Assembly: GCA_027704905.1 (NCBI GenBank)
Contig: CM051022.1
Coordinates: 11,518,660-11,582,659, forward strand
DNA from: Muraenolepis orangiensis
Taxonomy: Eukaryota; Chordata; Actinopteri; Gadiformes; Muraenolepididae
DNA: 64,000 nucleotides
Direction of reading: 5' to 3'
Shown here piece after piece: positions 11,690 to 22,913 of the stretch (position 1 is the stretch's first letter; every line of letters starts with the position of its first letter). Position numbers and translations under genes: made by a program. The notes beneath the pieces are model-generated. The model saw only the letters and a program-made list of their open reading frames with translations. It had not been told where the DNA came from and made no database searches.

Positions 11690-11955
11690 CCCCCCCTCCC
11701 TTTATATTCGAGTTGGGAATTACCAACGGGAAGTTGACCTTGTTTCCATTTCGAAGCGGAGGACTGAGGTGGCGGCGCCTGCTATTGGCCGACGCCGACG
11801 CCGCGCAACAGAGCAAGAGGTAGGAAGTGACAGTTTAAGGTGTAGCGCATAACACCCCTGAGCCGAGTTTTCGAACAAACCAATCGCAGCGGCGGGTGGG
11901 CGGGAGGGGGGGGCCTCTGACACCTTCCTTCCGGAGGCGGAACGATGGCGGATTA
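11690..11955 (+). promoter_or_regulatory. Candidate GC-rich promoter (CCAAT, GC box, ETS and YY1-like motifs)
   Basis: A CpG-dense block stands out from its surroundings. Motifs in order: inverted CCAAT (CTATTGGCC, about 11,782), an ETS-like AGGAAGTGAC (about 11,822), CCAAT in AACCAATCGC (about 11,878), a GC box GGGTGGGCGGGAGG (about 11,894), an ETS-type CTTCCTTCCGGAGG (about 11,926) and ACGATGGCGGATTATGG (about 11,942), which fits a YY1-like site at a start region. The order is typical of TATA-less housekeeping promoters, oriented to the right. No downstream exon is recognised: the ATG inside the YY1-like site closes after five codons. It may also be a repeat-derived CpG island. Confidence 0.35.
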
Positions 11956-11997
11956 TGGATGATGCATCCACGGGGGGTAATGCTCCCTGTTTAGTCG

Positions 11998-12118
11998 TTT
12001 GGCTTTGGCAGCCGCTTTCATCCCGAGTGACTTCAGATACATTTCAGGGATCAAGGAGGCCGACAGGTTAGCCTGCAGACAGAACCCAGTGCCTTTCAGC
12101 TGGGACTTGGAACGCCCA
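11998..12118 (+). mobile_element. Fragment of CGACTTACA-type dispersed repeat
   Basis: TTTGGCAGCCGCTTTCATCC and GAGTGACTTCAGATACATTTC resemble the 38,205 and 39,433 copies, whose core is CGCTTTTGTCCAAAGCGACTT. The end GCCTTTCAGCTGGGACTTGG may be a worn tRNA-like segment. Confidence 0.45.
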
Positions 12119-12122
12119 CGCA

Positions 12123-12125
<3 letters not shown>

Positions 12126-12160
<35 letters not shown>

Positions 12161-12168
12161 CTCTCTCG

Positions 12169-12199
<31 letters not shown>

Positions 12200-12200
12200 A
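12126..12200. repeat. (CT)n microsatellite, interrupted
   Basis: CT units with TTGCTCTCTCGCTCTCTCGC interruptions in the middle. Confidence 0.93.
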
Positions 12201-12329
12201 GCCAGTTCTACCACCTACCTCTGCATTGCTTCAGACCTCTCCGTAGTTCCAGACTGTTGGGCTGTACTTGAAGGAACCTTGCAACATTTTCTTTTCCTTT
12301 TAAGCGTCTGGGTATTCTTTCCCTCAAAT

Positions 12330-12655
12330 AACAAACAGAAATAGGAATATTCTTCTTCTCTTCAACACATTATACCTAGCAAAAACAGCGAGTGCTGTCT
12401 CTATCACAACATTGTCATCCATATTACATTACACTATCGTACTTTGCTGGACTTTCTGGACTCATGATGCTGCTGCACTACTGGCACTTTAAAAGGCTTT
12501 TATATGCTTTATGCGGAATTCAACACATGTACATATCATCCATCAGTCACTTTTTATTGTGTATATTTTATTGTTTTTTTTTAGAAATCCATACTGCAGG
12601 AGGGAATGGGGAGTAAGCATTCCATTGTACTTCACTGAACGGCAAATGAATGTTT
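12330..12655 (+). mobile_element. LINE 3' tail, (ATCTTGA)n family
   Basis: Long copy: TATCACAACATTGTCATCCA, TACTTTGCTGGACTTTCTGG, ATGCTGCTGCACTACTGGC, and AGGGAATGGGGAGTAAGCAT followed by TCCATTGTACTTC. The same order occurs at 34,675-34,890. The A/T-rich end and repeat pattern point to a non-LTR 3' untranslated region. Confidence 0.7.
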
Positions 12656-12659
12656 ACGT

Positions 12660-13765
12660 CTTACACACGGGGTCCTGTACATCGCCATGGCACACCACAC
12701 CTGCTATGGAGAAGGGGATGCTTGAGGTAACCGATCAACACATGTAAAAGCACCGCCGACTGGCCAATCAATCAATTATCTTGGCATCATGGTTTCTAGA
12801 ACATGTTGGAAGACATTACAAGTATACATACTCATGTATACTTGGTGGGCAAATGGCAAGAGGGTCTCCAGAAGGTAGGCAAGAGTTTTTTTAGAGACCG
12901 ACCAAACCCAAATGATGGCTTTTTGGCAGATTTTATACAAAATATATATATTCTCAGCGAAGGGAATTACATACCTCTGTCAGTTTCTTGAGCCAGTGCG
13001 ACCCAGGGCCAAGTCCCAACAGACTTGGACTACTGCCGCCCCAAGGTACCAAGGTGCTCCAGGTACGTGTGTACGCTAAGCGTGACGCGGAGAACCTAAA
13101 GGGAAAACATTTGCAGGGTGGTTCCAACAGAGCGACTGTTGGATGCCAATATCACAGCACAAAAACAGCCCATGAAAGCACTGAACCCTCGTTGACCTTA
13201 CAATCAAGCCTACTTACCGATTAGAATTCTGTTTTTAGATTTGTTCTTTCCAAACTGTTTAACACTGCCGGGGTTGCAGCTGAAAGAATAAGGCTAAACT
13301 TGTCTTGCACACCCTAAGAATACATCCACGCAAGATGAATTAAATGGAATACAAAATTGTAATTAAAGTCAGATCTTCTTGTGCCTTAATGATGGGGCGC
13401 GTAAATTGATAAGCCTATAAATTTACGCATTCACACAGTCGCCAATTTACAACCTGCTTTCCTTCCTGCCTTTGGCAGAAGCGACTGTTGCTTTTCGCCT
13501 AGAAAACATTTAAAAAATTTAACATTTATGTACTATTTCAGTTTGTTCATCTTGGGTAAGATGCGTCTCTTGGTAGACTTGTCTATGTTTGCGATTGGCC
13601 ATATGGTCCATCCCTTTTAACGCCCCAAACGCCCTCCTAGCTCGATCAGGAAAACCTAGGTCTACTTAACAAGTGTGCGTGTGTAGTACTGTTGTTTATG
13701 TACATATAATTACAAAGAAAACACATTTGTATTATTATTTTCTTAATTGTATTCATTGTACTTAT
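12660..13765. other. Spacer without recognised gene
   Basis: Ordinary mixed sequence. A small inverted repeat (GCGTAAATT/AATTTACGC) lies near 13,398-13,427. No open frame shows a known domain. Confidence 0.4.
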
Positions 13766-13769
13766 CTTT

Positions 13770-13845
13770 ATTCTATATTCAGAATCAGAAAGTGGTTTAT
13801 TACCATATACAGTTATATATATATACAGTAGAAACACACAGGTGC
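13770..13845 (-). mobile_element. LINE 3' tail (minus strand)
   Basis: Reads TATTCAGAATCAGAAAGTGG then TTTATTACCATATACAG. This is the reversed form of an AATAAA-bearing LINE end with a TTCTGATTCTGA-type tail. It lies just beyond the minisatellite, so it may be the true 3' end of the LINE material upstream on the minus strand. Confidence 0.55.
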
Positions 13846-14112
13846 AGAGAGACTGGGGCCTGGGTGAGAGGAGGGGAGAGGAGCAGAGAGACTGGGGCCT
13901 GGTGAGAGGAGGGAGAGGAGTAGAGAGACTGGGGCCTGGGTGAGAGGAGGGAGAGGAGCAGAGAGACTGGGGCCTGAGGGGTGAGAGGAGGGGAGAGGAG
14001 TAGAGAGACTGGGGCCTGGGTGAGAGGAGGGGAGAGGAGCAGAGAGACTGGGGCCTGGGTGAGAGGAGGGGAGAGGTGCAGAGAGACTGGGGCCTGGGTG
14101 AGAGGAGGGGTC
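13846..14112. repeat. 39-bp minisatellite derived from LINE coding sequence
   Basis: Seven units start at 13,846, 13,885, 13,922, 13,960, 14,002, 14,041 and 14,080 (spacings 39, 37, 38, 42, 39, 39; the last is partial). On the minus strand a unit reads SPRPQSLCTSPLL or a close variant. The adjacent LINE has DPSHHRPQSLCTAPL at about 14,402-14,446. The match in both DNA and reading frame shows that the array grew from the C-terminal coding segment of this LINE family. Confidence 0.9.
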
Positions 14113-14159
14113 CAGACAAAACAGAACAAGACTAAAACAAGGCTAAACAGTATGTACAA

Positions 14160-15247
14160 AGATGTTCAGTAAGGACTAAGTCCAGTGCAAATTTTGCATT
14201 TTAATCCTTAATTTATACTTAATAAAGTATAAATATGTCTGTATGAATGTATGTGTGGGTGTATGAGGGCTGGGTCCAGTAGGGGGGGGGGATCTTCAGA
14301 GGGGGAGGCAGGCCTTGTTGACGAGGCTGGAGGCCGTGGGGAAGAAGCTGTGTTTGTGGCTTAAAGTTCTTGACCTGATGGCCCGCAGCCTCCGGCCGGA
14401 GGGGAGCGGTGCAAAGAGACTGTGGCCTGTGGTGAGAGGGGTCGGCCATAATCTTCCTGGCCCGCTTCAGGGCCCTGGAGTCATGCAGGGTCTGGAGCAG
14501 GGAGGGCACGTTGCAGGTTGCGATCACTCTCTCCGCAGAGCGAATGACACGCCGCAGGTTGGACTTATCTTTTGCAGTGGCAGCGGGAAACCAGGTGGTG
14601 ATGGAGAAGGTGAGGATGGACTCAATGATGGAGGTGTAGAAGAGAACCATCATGGACTGAGGCATGTTGAATTTCTTCAGCGGCCGCAGGAAGAACAGCC
14701 TCTGCTGGGCCTTCTTGGTCAGGGAGCTGATGTTCAGCTCCCACTTGAGGTCCCGGGAGATGATGGTGCCCAGGAAGCGGAAGGAGTCCACGGTGTGAAC
14801 CGGGGAGTTGTGTAGGGTGATGGGGGGGGAGGGGGGCTGGGCTCTTTCTGAAGTCTACAACCAACTCCACAGTTTTAAGAGAGTTTAGCTCCAGGTTGTT
14901 ACCACTGCACCAGGTCAGCAGTCTGTCGATCTCCCTCCGATAGGCAGACTCGTCACCCCCAGAGATGAGTTGCGATGAGGGTGGTGTCGTCCGCGAACTT
15001 CAGGAGCTTGAGAGACTCGTGGCTGGAGGTGCAGCTGTTTGTGTTACAGGGAGAAGAGTAGGGGAGAAACAACGCAGCCTTGTGGGGAGCCTGTGCTGGT
15101 GGACCTGGAGCCAGAGATGGTTTTACCCCCCAGCTTCACATGCTGTTTCCTGTTGGTAAGGAAGTCAGTGTTCCACCTGCAGGTAGTCAGGCCCTCCCCA
15201 GCTGGGAGAGCACGTGCTCCGGTGTGAGCGGGAGGATGGTGTTGAAT
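14160..15247 (-). mobile_element. Truncated L2/Rex1-like LINE, minus strand
   Basis: A 5'-truncated non-LTR retrotransposon. It starts inside the reverse transcriptase near 15,247 (FNTILPLTPEHV), runs through the thumb and C-terminal region to about 14,300, and then enters a 3' untranslated part. A (GT)n array begins at its 5' edge and a minisatellite lies at its 3' edge. Clade assignment to L2/Rex1 within the Jockey group is from motif reading. Confidence 0.8.
14300..15247 (-). pseudogene. LINE reverse transcriptase, C-terminal half, frameshifted
   Basis: Minus-strand motifs in order: FLTNRKQHVKLGG (about 15,130-15,170), STGSPQGCVVSPLL, the palm-B motif (about 15,055-15,100), KFADDTTLI, the catalytic palm-C motif (FADD at 14,986-14,997), LKTVELVVDFRKSPAP (about 14,830-14,880), then DSFRFLGTIISRDLKWE, KKAQQRLFFLR and ERVIATCNVPSLLQTLHDSR down to about 14,480. 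These blocks lie in at least three frames, so several small indels have broken the gene. The endonuclease and the N-terminal palm-A are absent. The catalytic aspartates are still visible, so this was once an active family. Confidence 0.85.
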
Positions 15248-15282
15248 ATTGGTATTCACACGTTAGGAAATGTTTATTGTAG

Positions 15283-15502
<220 letters not shown>

Positions 15503-15659
15503 AAGCAAAAGAGAGGTTGTTGGACTCTTCATTCACTCACCATAACACAAAGCGGACAAAGACACCCGGTCACGCGTGTCACTGATGCGATGTTTGGCCG
15601 AAGGACAGTTGGTCGTCCAGGGTCACACACGGCGTCCGTTTTTGTGTGAGTCTTTACTT

Positions 15660-15818
<159 letters not shown>

Positions 15819-15840
15819 ACAGCATCACCAATGGTGACAG

Positions 15841-16352
15841 CCAGGGGCCGGTTGTTCAAAGGGGGATTAACTTAATCAGTCGTTAAGTCTTAATCACAGT
15901 TGTTACACTTCTTAATCAGTCGTTAGTTAAACATTTGTTGACTGTGGGTTGTTTAAAGGGTGATTGGGCGAGTGATTAACTAATCACTAGCTATGTTAAC
16001 ATAGTTGGTAGAGGAGAGCAGGGAAACACTGAAAAGTTTTTATATATATTTATTATATAATTATTTCAATTTTTATGCTGTATATATGTTAATTGTTGTC
16101 TTCCTTGGTGGTATCTTCTCTAGCGGTGTTGATTCATGTTGTGGAGCAGCAAAAAGTTGGGCAAAAGCTAAACAAGAATCACTCGTAATGTCTTAATCAT
16201 AGTTTAACACACCTTCAGCCGGTGATTAAAGTTAACCACTGGTTAATCGCTCGTTGATCACTAAACACCCTTTGAACAACCCGATTTAACCATGCGTTAA
16301 AAGTTAACCACTGATTAGCTGACTTGTTGAGAGTTAAACAAGCGGCCCCTGG
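15841..16352. mobile_element. Fold-back MITE with nested inverted repeats
   Basis: Outer ends CCAGGGGCCGGTTGTTCAA (15,841) and the reverse complement of CCAGGGGCCGCTTGTTTAAC (ending 16,352) match with few differences. A second inner pair is at 15,946-15,980 (GGGTTGTTTAAAGGGTG) and 16,242-16,282. The interior repeats GTTAATCACT-like words. No transposase frame is present, so it would be non-autonomous. The terminal sequence suggests a PIF/Harbinger- or hAT-like origin, which is uncertain. The inner pair may be a second copy inserted in the first. Confidence 0.75.
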
Positions 16353-16424
16353 TCTCGGTTTAGGACAGCCCTTTCCAGGGAAGAACTCAAGCCCGGTCTT
16401 GTCCAGGTTGAGTGTCATGTAGGG

Positions 16425-16995
16425 ATAGTTTGGTGGGGACCCAGAACGCAGACCAAGACACAGTGGAGCTATAACGTAATGCTTTATTTAAGCAAACGCA
16501 ACACAAGAGTGAACGGGGACAGGCCAGGGGTCTGGGTACCGGGAGGTCGATCCGCGGAGTACTGGCAGGTAGTAGACCGGCGAGTAGTCCGGGACGGGAG
16601 AGGAGTCTGGGTACCGGGAGGTCGAGTAGCGACAGGTACCAGACAGACAGAAGATCAGGGACGAGCGAGAAGTCTAGATACCGGGAGTTCGGAGTAGCGA
16701 CAGGTACTGGACAGGTAACTATAATTACCGGGGAGCTCGTATAGACTGGAGTAACGCGAGACAGGCAGTGACGCGGGATAGGCAATGAATCTGGATTTCC
16801 GGGACATCGGCATGGCGATTCCGTCCAGAATGTACCAATGTACAAAGTAGCAACCATGAAGTACGACGCACAACCTAACACCGGGGTAACAGGAAGCCAG
16901 GGTAGATATAACCCCAGGTGAGGTGATTAGCAATCAGCCAAGTCAATTGCTGACAGGTGTGCGTGTGTGCGCCGCCAGCACACGCGGCAACCGTG
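16425..16995. mobile_element. Dispersed non-coding repeat with internal near-repeats
   Basis: Opens GTTTGGTGGGGACCCAGAAC GCAGACC-like, a pattern also seen at 28,875 (GTGTGGACCCCAAAGC). It contains GTCTGGGTACCGGGAGGTCG twice (about 16,530 and 16,606) with nearby variants. It ends with CAGGTGAGGTGATTAGCAATC and GACAGGTGTGCGTG. I take it for a non-autonomous transposon or retroelement end; no coding sequence is recognisable. Confidence 0.5.
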
Positions 16996-17296
16996 ACTTT
17001 GAGGTTTCAAATGGTGGCGCATGGACATCCACTCCCGGACGTCTCTGCCAGGCACGTGTTTCCACTTGCACGTCAGACTGAAGGAAACGACAAGATCAGT
17101 GGGGTGTAATAAAGGCTCCGGGTGGGCCTCATGGTGCAGATGCTATGTTGATTGAAATACACAGAGTTCATTACAATGTTGTGTGTGTGTGGGTGTGGAA
17201 AGTCCATTCTTGTGAAATTCTGTACAGAATGTATTAGTGCAATTGTTTTTCGGTTTCAGTTTCAATCACTTAGGAACTGGGAATGGAGAGCGTAGT

Positions 17297-17409
<113 letters not shown>

Positions 17410-17619
17410 AAGGCACACGGCTCAAAGTCGTGTTTCGTGACTTCCTTAACTAGAGAATGATTGCGGTGGAAGACGGATAGCTGTATCCGCTCTGCGAAGG
17501 ACGCATACTCACGCATACTCTGTGACTTGAGACCCTGATTGTTTTATACGCGCAAATCCATCATGCTAGGGGCCTGTTTCTGGTTAGCAGCGGCAACCCC
17601 TCGCTCGCCTTGGCTCACC

Positions 17620-17657
17620 GTGTGTGTGTGTGTCCGTGTGTGTGTGTGTGTGTGTGT

Positions 17658-17690
<33 letters not shown>

Positions 17691-17820
17691 GTGTGTGTGG
17701 GTGGTGTGTGTGTGTTTATCTGTGTTTGTGGGTGTGTGTGTGTAGGTTGGTGTGTGTGTGTGTGTGTAGGTTGGTGTGTCTGTTTCTGTGTGCGTGCGCG
17801 TGTGCGTGTGAGAGAGAGAA
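17620..17820. repeat. Imperfect (TG)n microsatellite
   Basis: TG repeats with a duplicated GTGTAGGTTGGTGTGT block (about 17,741 and 17,764), ending in GCGTGCGCGTG and GA repeats. Confidence 0.94.
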
Positions 17821-18034
17821 GATTGAGGGGGAGGTACATTTACATATAAGTGAACGCAAAAACTTTGGAAGGAATACATTTCAAAAACAGCTGCCACAAA
17901 CACTGCACTGCTCAGGGTGAAATCCCTCAAGACGGCAGAAAAATAGATGTACAAAAATAATATTGCGGTGTGAGTAATAGCAGAAGAAGACATCACCGCA
18001 TGCGTGCAATCAGATCCTCAGCCAAGAACATTGT

Positions 18035-18352
18035 AGCGTCATTGTTGCCACTTCATCTCCAGAGGGGAAAGAACATAATTATGTTCGGGGGGGGGGATTT
18101 GGAATTTTTTTGAAGTTCTTTGTTGTTTTGTGAGAAAGGTGTACACGGGCTCGTGGTCTGGATGTTAAGGGACTAGTCTTCAAGTCTTCGGTGGTAACGG
18201 TGAATCAAATGTCATTCGCCACTTCACCTCCAGACGGAAAGAACATAATTATGTATGTTTGGGGTTTTTGACCTTTTAATTTTTTACGTTTGTTTTTTGT
18301 TGTTTTTTAGCGAGAAAGGCGTAAACACACACTCGTCTGAATCGGGATGTTT
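18035..18352. repeat. Imperfect tandem duplication, 171-bp offset
   Basis: GCCACTTCATCTCCAGA at 18,047 recurs as GCCACTTCACCTCCAGA at 18,218. Both are followed by GAAAGAACATAATTATGT, a T/G-rich stretch, and GAGAAAGG(T/C)GTA(C/A)AC. The two copies differ at many sites, so the duplication is not recent. A (TG)n run at 18,406-18,446 lies downstream. Confidence 0.88.
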
Positions 18353-18403
18353 ATAGCGCTTTAACCCCGCAACGAAAAACTCACACCTCCATCCATCCAT
18401 CCA

Positions 18404-18447
<44 letters not shown>

Positions 18448-18452
18448 AGGTA

Positions 18453-18884
18453 TTGATTGGAGCAATCGGGATATGGACATAATGTGCAAAATAATGTTTT
18501 TAGAAGGAATAGTCGAACGTCATTCTTGGCCAATTTGAAAAAGGCCTAGCTCATAGTAATAACTGCCATAACAGCAGCTAGCAGTGAGAAATTATTTCCT
18601 CCATCTTTGACGAAGAAATCTGCCCGTGTTGGATTGTAATACTATTCTTTTGTCCTCCTAATTAGGTGAACAAATGAAGTATCGGAGTTGTCGGGAAGGA
18701 AAAAAGGGAACAAGAGAGCTAGAGTCTTTTATGAGCCTTTTAATGCAGACTCGGGTTCACGTGAAGCCAGTTTACTCCTTGTTTATTCATTTCTCTACAT
18801 ATATTTTCAAAATATGGATGTTAACACGTTGATATAACCTCAGTGTTACCATTCATTCATCGATTGGATGGTGTTCATATTGTT
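18453..18884. other. Spacer without recognised gene
   Basis: A/T-leaning single-copy-looking sequence, including ATAACTGCCATAACAGCAGC near 18,560. I see no open frame with a domain and no repeat match in the window. Confidence 0.4.
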
Positions 18885-18968
18885 AAGGGAGAAATGCATA
18901 TAGTGCATATTGTTAGTTAGCCATTCCATTGAACTTAAATAAATACACATCATGAATCTTGAATCTTG
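18885..18968 (+). mobile_element. LINE 3' tail, (ATCTTGA)n family, short copy
   Basis: GCCATTCCATTGAACTTAAA then GAATCTTGAATCTTG. It faces an inverted copy starting 30 bases further on. Confidence 0.65.
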
Positions 18969-18996
18969 TACGTATGTAAGTCTTGGAGATCACAGT

Positions 18997-19110
18997 GAAT
19001 CAAAGATTCAAGATATCTTTATTTGCCATATGCAACAAGTACAATGGAATGCTTACTCCCCGGCACCCCCCCCCCCCCCCCCCCCGCAGTATGAATCAAC
19101 ACCAAACATT
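18997..19110 (-). mobile_element. LINE 3' tail, (ATCTTGA)n family, inverted copy
   Basis: GATTCAAGATATCTTTATTT, GCCATATGCAACAAGTAC, and AATGGAATGCTTACTCCCC, as at 36,105-36,260. A poly-C run at about 19,068-19,085 interrupts it. Confidence 0.7.
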
Positions 19111-19332
19111 ACTACAAGCCAGTAAGTCTACTTTAAAGCTGGGGTATTTGTATATTACTTCTTCAACATAATTTAGCAGAAGTGTGGGGGGTTAGGGCGC
19201 ATCTTGCTGGAGGATGCCCAGCAGGGAGAAGGCTGGCAGTCGAGCACCGTATATATGTACTCTACTGTATGGTCTCTCTCTCTTCCTTTTGAGTAGATGT
19301 TGTTCTTCCTCTTCTATAGCTTTGCATGTTTC

Positions 19333-19512
<180 letters not shown>

Positions 19513-19830
19513 TGTGCACTGTGACAGTCAAGTCAATTAATAAGCTTGATGAACTGTGAAGGACTCATTCAATCTGTCAGACTGTCAGACTGTCTCTCTC
19601 TCTCTCTCCACATCGATACACTCCGACTGATCCACTGTTGAGTCTGTTGCTGATGTATTTCATGAACCACGGCTCAGAGGCCATCTTTTTCTCAGAATAT
19701 GTGTGTGTGTGTTTACGTATCTATATAAAGATAGGTGTGCGTGTGTGTTTCTCAGCGGCGGACCCGGAGAGCCCATCACAGCTGCTGAAGTGTAAACAAA
19801 AGGCTCATGTTTATTTACAGGGGGACCGGC

Positions 19831-19902
19831 CATGAGCTCAGATCACACTGTAACACCTTTCTCCTCCTCCTCCTCCTCCTCCTCCTCCTCTTCATCACCA
19901 CA

Positions 19903-19985
<83 letters not shown>

Positions 19986-20090
19986 AGAGAGACATGAGAG
20001 AGACATGAACTGAGATCACGCTATAACACAAACCACCTTCCTCCTCTCCTCTTCCTCACCACACACAAACATACACACACAAATAAATAC
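19831..20090. repeat. Tandem duplication carrying (CTC)n and (CA)n
   Basis: CATGAGCTCAGATCACACTG followed by TAACACC at about 19,831 recurs as CATGAACTGAGATCACGCTA TAACAC at about 20,005. Both are followed by CTCCTC-type repeats, a TTC(A/C)TCACCACAC motif and CA repeats. The first unit holds (CTC)n at 19,861-19,890 and an 80-bp (CA)n at 19,903-19,982. The second is much shorter in both. GAGAGACAT is itself tandem at 19,985-20,005. Confidence 0.85.
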
Positions 20091-20638
20091 ACAGTGTCCG
20101 AAGACGATACAAGAATGCATACTCGAGTGGACAAATATTTTTAAATCATATTTACAACATCGATTAACATTTATGATTATTGGATATTACTGTGTTCAGT
20201 AATTCGCCTCCCACGTCCGCCCCCCCCCCCCTCATGGCCGAGACATCGCCGGCATTGAAATGCAACCGCCACTCACCACTGAATTCAAATAGTTCCTTTT
20301 TTTTGATTCCGCATAATATATTCATATATTCCCTATTTCACGTGGGAGTCGTCTCTGGTGTCCTCCTGTGCGAGGGTGAGGGTGAGGGGGGGGGGGGTTC
20401 TTCTGCATGCTGTCTGTGCAGGTATGGATTTGTCAACCGGAGGGGGTCGTGGAGGAGGGAAATCACACTGATTTCTCCTCGCCTCCTCGGAGAATCAGGA
20501 GGATCGGAGTTGCATGACGTGTGCCCTCTCGATTTGACTTCACCGACAAGGAAGGGCTCTCAGACACCGGCAACAAATACAAAAGCACAGGTTTAATCAA
20601 CTGGCTGTTATTCTGGGGTCTGGAACTAGGTGTGTGTC
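20091..20638. other. Spacer without recognised gene
   Basis: Contains a C run near 20,221, a G run near 20,389, and imperfect hairpin CTGATTTCTCC/GGAGAATCAG at 20,469-20,500. No gene is recognised. Confidence 0.4.
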
Positions 20639-20640
20639 GG

Positions 20641-20674
<34 letters not shown>

Positions 20675-20702
20675 GTGTGTGTGTGTGTGTGTGTGTTTGT
20701 GT
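20639..20702. repeat. (TG)n microsatellite, interrupted
   Basis: Two TG runs separated by TCGGGG. Confidence 0.93.
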
Positions 20703-20709
20703 GTCAGCG

Positions 20710-21420
20710 TAAGTGACTGTAAGTGCATGCCTATTCTCTGCAGTCCATGCAGTTGCAGTTCAGATTCCCATTATGTATTTTGTAGAGAAGTATTGACAAA
20801 TCATAATGAATAATTGATTTAAAAAATGTTTTAACCCGAATCCAGCCCCCCATGGTATGGTATCGCGTACCCGGAGGGGGGGAGGGAGGGGGGGGTGGCG
20901 GTCCGAAGAAATACTGCAAAAATGTATGAAAAGCAAGAAAAATAAATCGTTCAATTGTGTGATTTCAGCGTCGGTAAGTAATCTCATGGTGTTTTACACC
21001 ACAATCCGAGTGATCCTTAAGGGCGATGTCCCCTGCTGACACCCCACTGAGGCTGGTGAACTGCTTTACAACCTAACAAATGTATTCTGGGAAACCTGTC
21101 ATTGCGCGATGGTACTTCTGGTGCTTTTTTATCATTTTTACTTTGACGACTAATAGTAAAAAAAAAAAAAAAATATGTCAAAAGTTGTTAAGCTTCAAAT
21201 CGGAGCAAAAAGTGAATTCGACGTCTCGTCTCATAAAAGCCAAGTGTGTGATGAAGGGGGTTGTTTGATATTTTTTTTGTGACTTCTTAATAATCAATTA
21301 TAAATGATTGAGTTCCATGTGCTTGACACGAATGCTTTCATGGTTCTGCGACACGGAAGGGCCAGCTCCCTCCTTGTGTGATGATTCGGCAGTTTTTGTG
21401 TGAGTCTTTACTTTACTTTG
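20710..21420. other. Spacer without recognised gene
   Basis: Mixed sequence with a G-rich run near 20,873-20,897 and an A run near 21,158-21,173. No domain-bearing frame. Its right end carries the 26-base sequence shared with 15,638-15,663. Confidence 0.4.
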
Positions 21421-21424
21421 GTTT

Positions 21425-21584
<160 letters not shown>

Positions 21585-21600
21585 ATGTGTATATTTCTGA

Positions 21601-22755
21601 CTGTGTGTGTGTGTGACAGGAGGGATGTTCTTGTCAGAGCTGATAGGCAGAGTCTTGTTCTGCTGACAGGTAGACATCCTGTATGTTTGTGTGTGTGTTT
21701 GTGTCCTGATAGACAGTCAACTGTCAGGTGGACATCAGCAAGTGTGTGTGTGTGTGTGTTAGAAGCAACAGTACAGAGTAGAGAGTAGCGAAAGAGATGA
21801 GAGCACAATGTTACTTGGTTTAAAAATACACATGATCAAAGGCATCACTGGAGTGAGGAACAAAAGTAACAGTAAATGACATTATCACGAATATATATAT
21901 ATATACGTATATATATAACAGTATGTACAATTTAGTTGGGATACCTACTATACAAGTATAGTTCAAGTTCTAACCTAAAGCAAATGAGGGTGGAAGGCCA
22001 AGCTATAGCCAAGGAGAAAGCCATTGATTTTGGCTAGCGGCGGCGGTGTGCACGTGCATATTTACTGTTTTTCGCTTTGAATCCAAAGATTCTCCCAGTG
22101 AATAGATGCTACATGTCATCTCAATCATTGAAACAGTGACTGGATCAATCTTGCATGATTCCTATGCGCCCGTTACCTTCCAAAAGAAAACACCCCCGAA
22201 AAACAATCTATTTTGGAATGGCTGCTATTGATGTTATTTGCATGAGCGCTACATAAAAAAAAATAGTTAAAGTCACTATTTTTTTATGTTGTGTCTCGTC
22301 CTCCGTTCAACGCGCGGTCAAAATCTGTGTTGTTGTCCTCCAGGCGCTCCTCGATATCCCTTAAAAAGGGAGTCTAGCCATTTGGTATTTAAATCGGGAG
22401 TCGGGAGTCCACTCGAACCGCAGGCGTCCATCTTAGGAGCGCCGGGGTGGGGGGGGGGGGTGATATCAGGAGGCTTATTTAAAAGGCATAAAGCTATGAA
22501 CACAAAAGCTAAAATTGTGGGGGGGCGGCGGCAAGGTGAAGAGAAGGATGATGCACTCGAGAATGTTTTGGTTGCGATTTTCTGAACGTTTTTATTCCTT
22601 CGGCGCTGTTGATACGGACACAAATACGCACGCACGCACGCACGCACAGATCTCCCAGACACAGATTCCCCTCTGCGGCTCTATAAATTTGCATTGATCA
22701 TTTGGTTATCTTTAATCTGTGTGAAAGATCAAATGTAAATATGCCACTCATTAAA
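21601..22755. other. Spacer with small repeats; no gene recognised
   Basis: Short TG runs near 21,604 and 21,743, a TATA-rich run at 21,892-21,915, a G run at 22,445-22,460, and CGCACGCACGCACGCA near 22,627. The 22,680-22,760 part is A/T-rich with octamer-like ATTTGCAT and GATCAAATG. Confidence 0.4.
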
Positions 22756-22758
22756 GAT

Positions 22759-22913
<155 letters not shown>

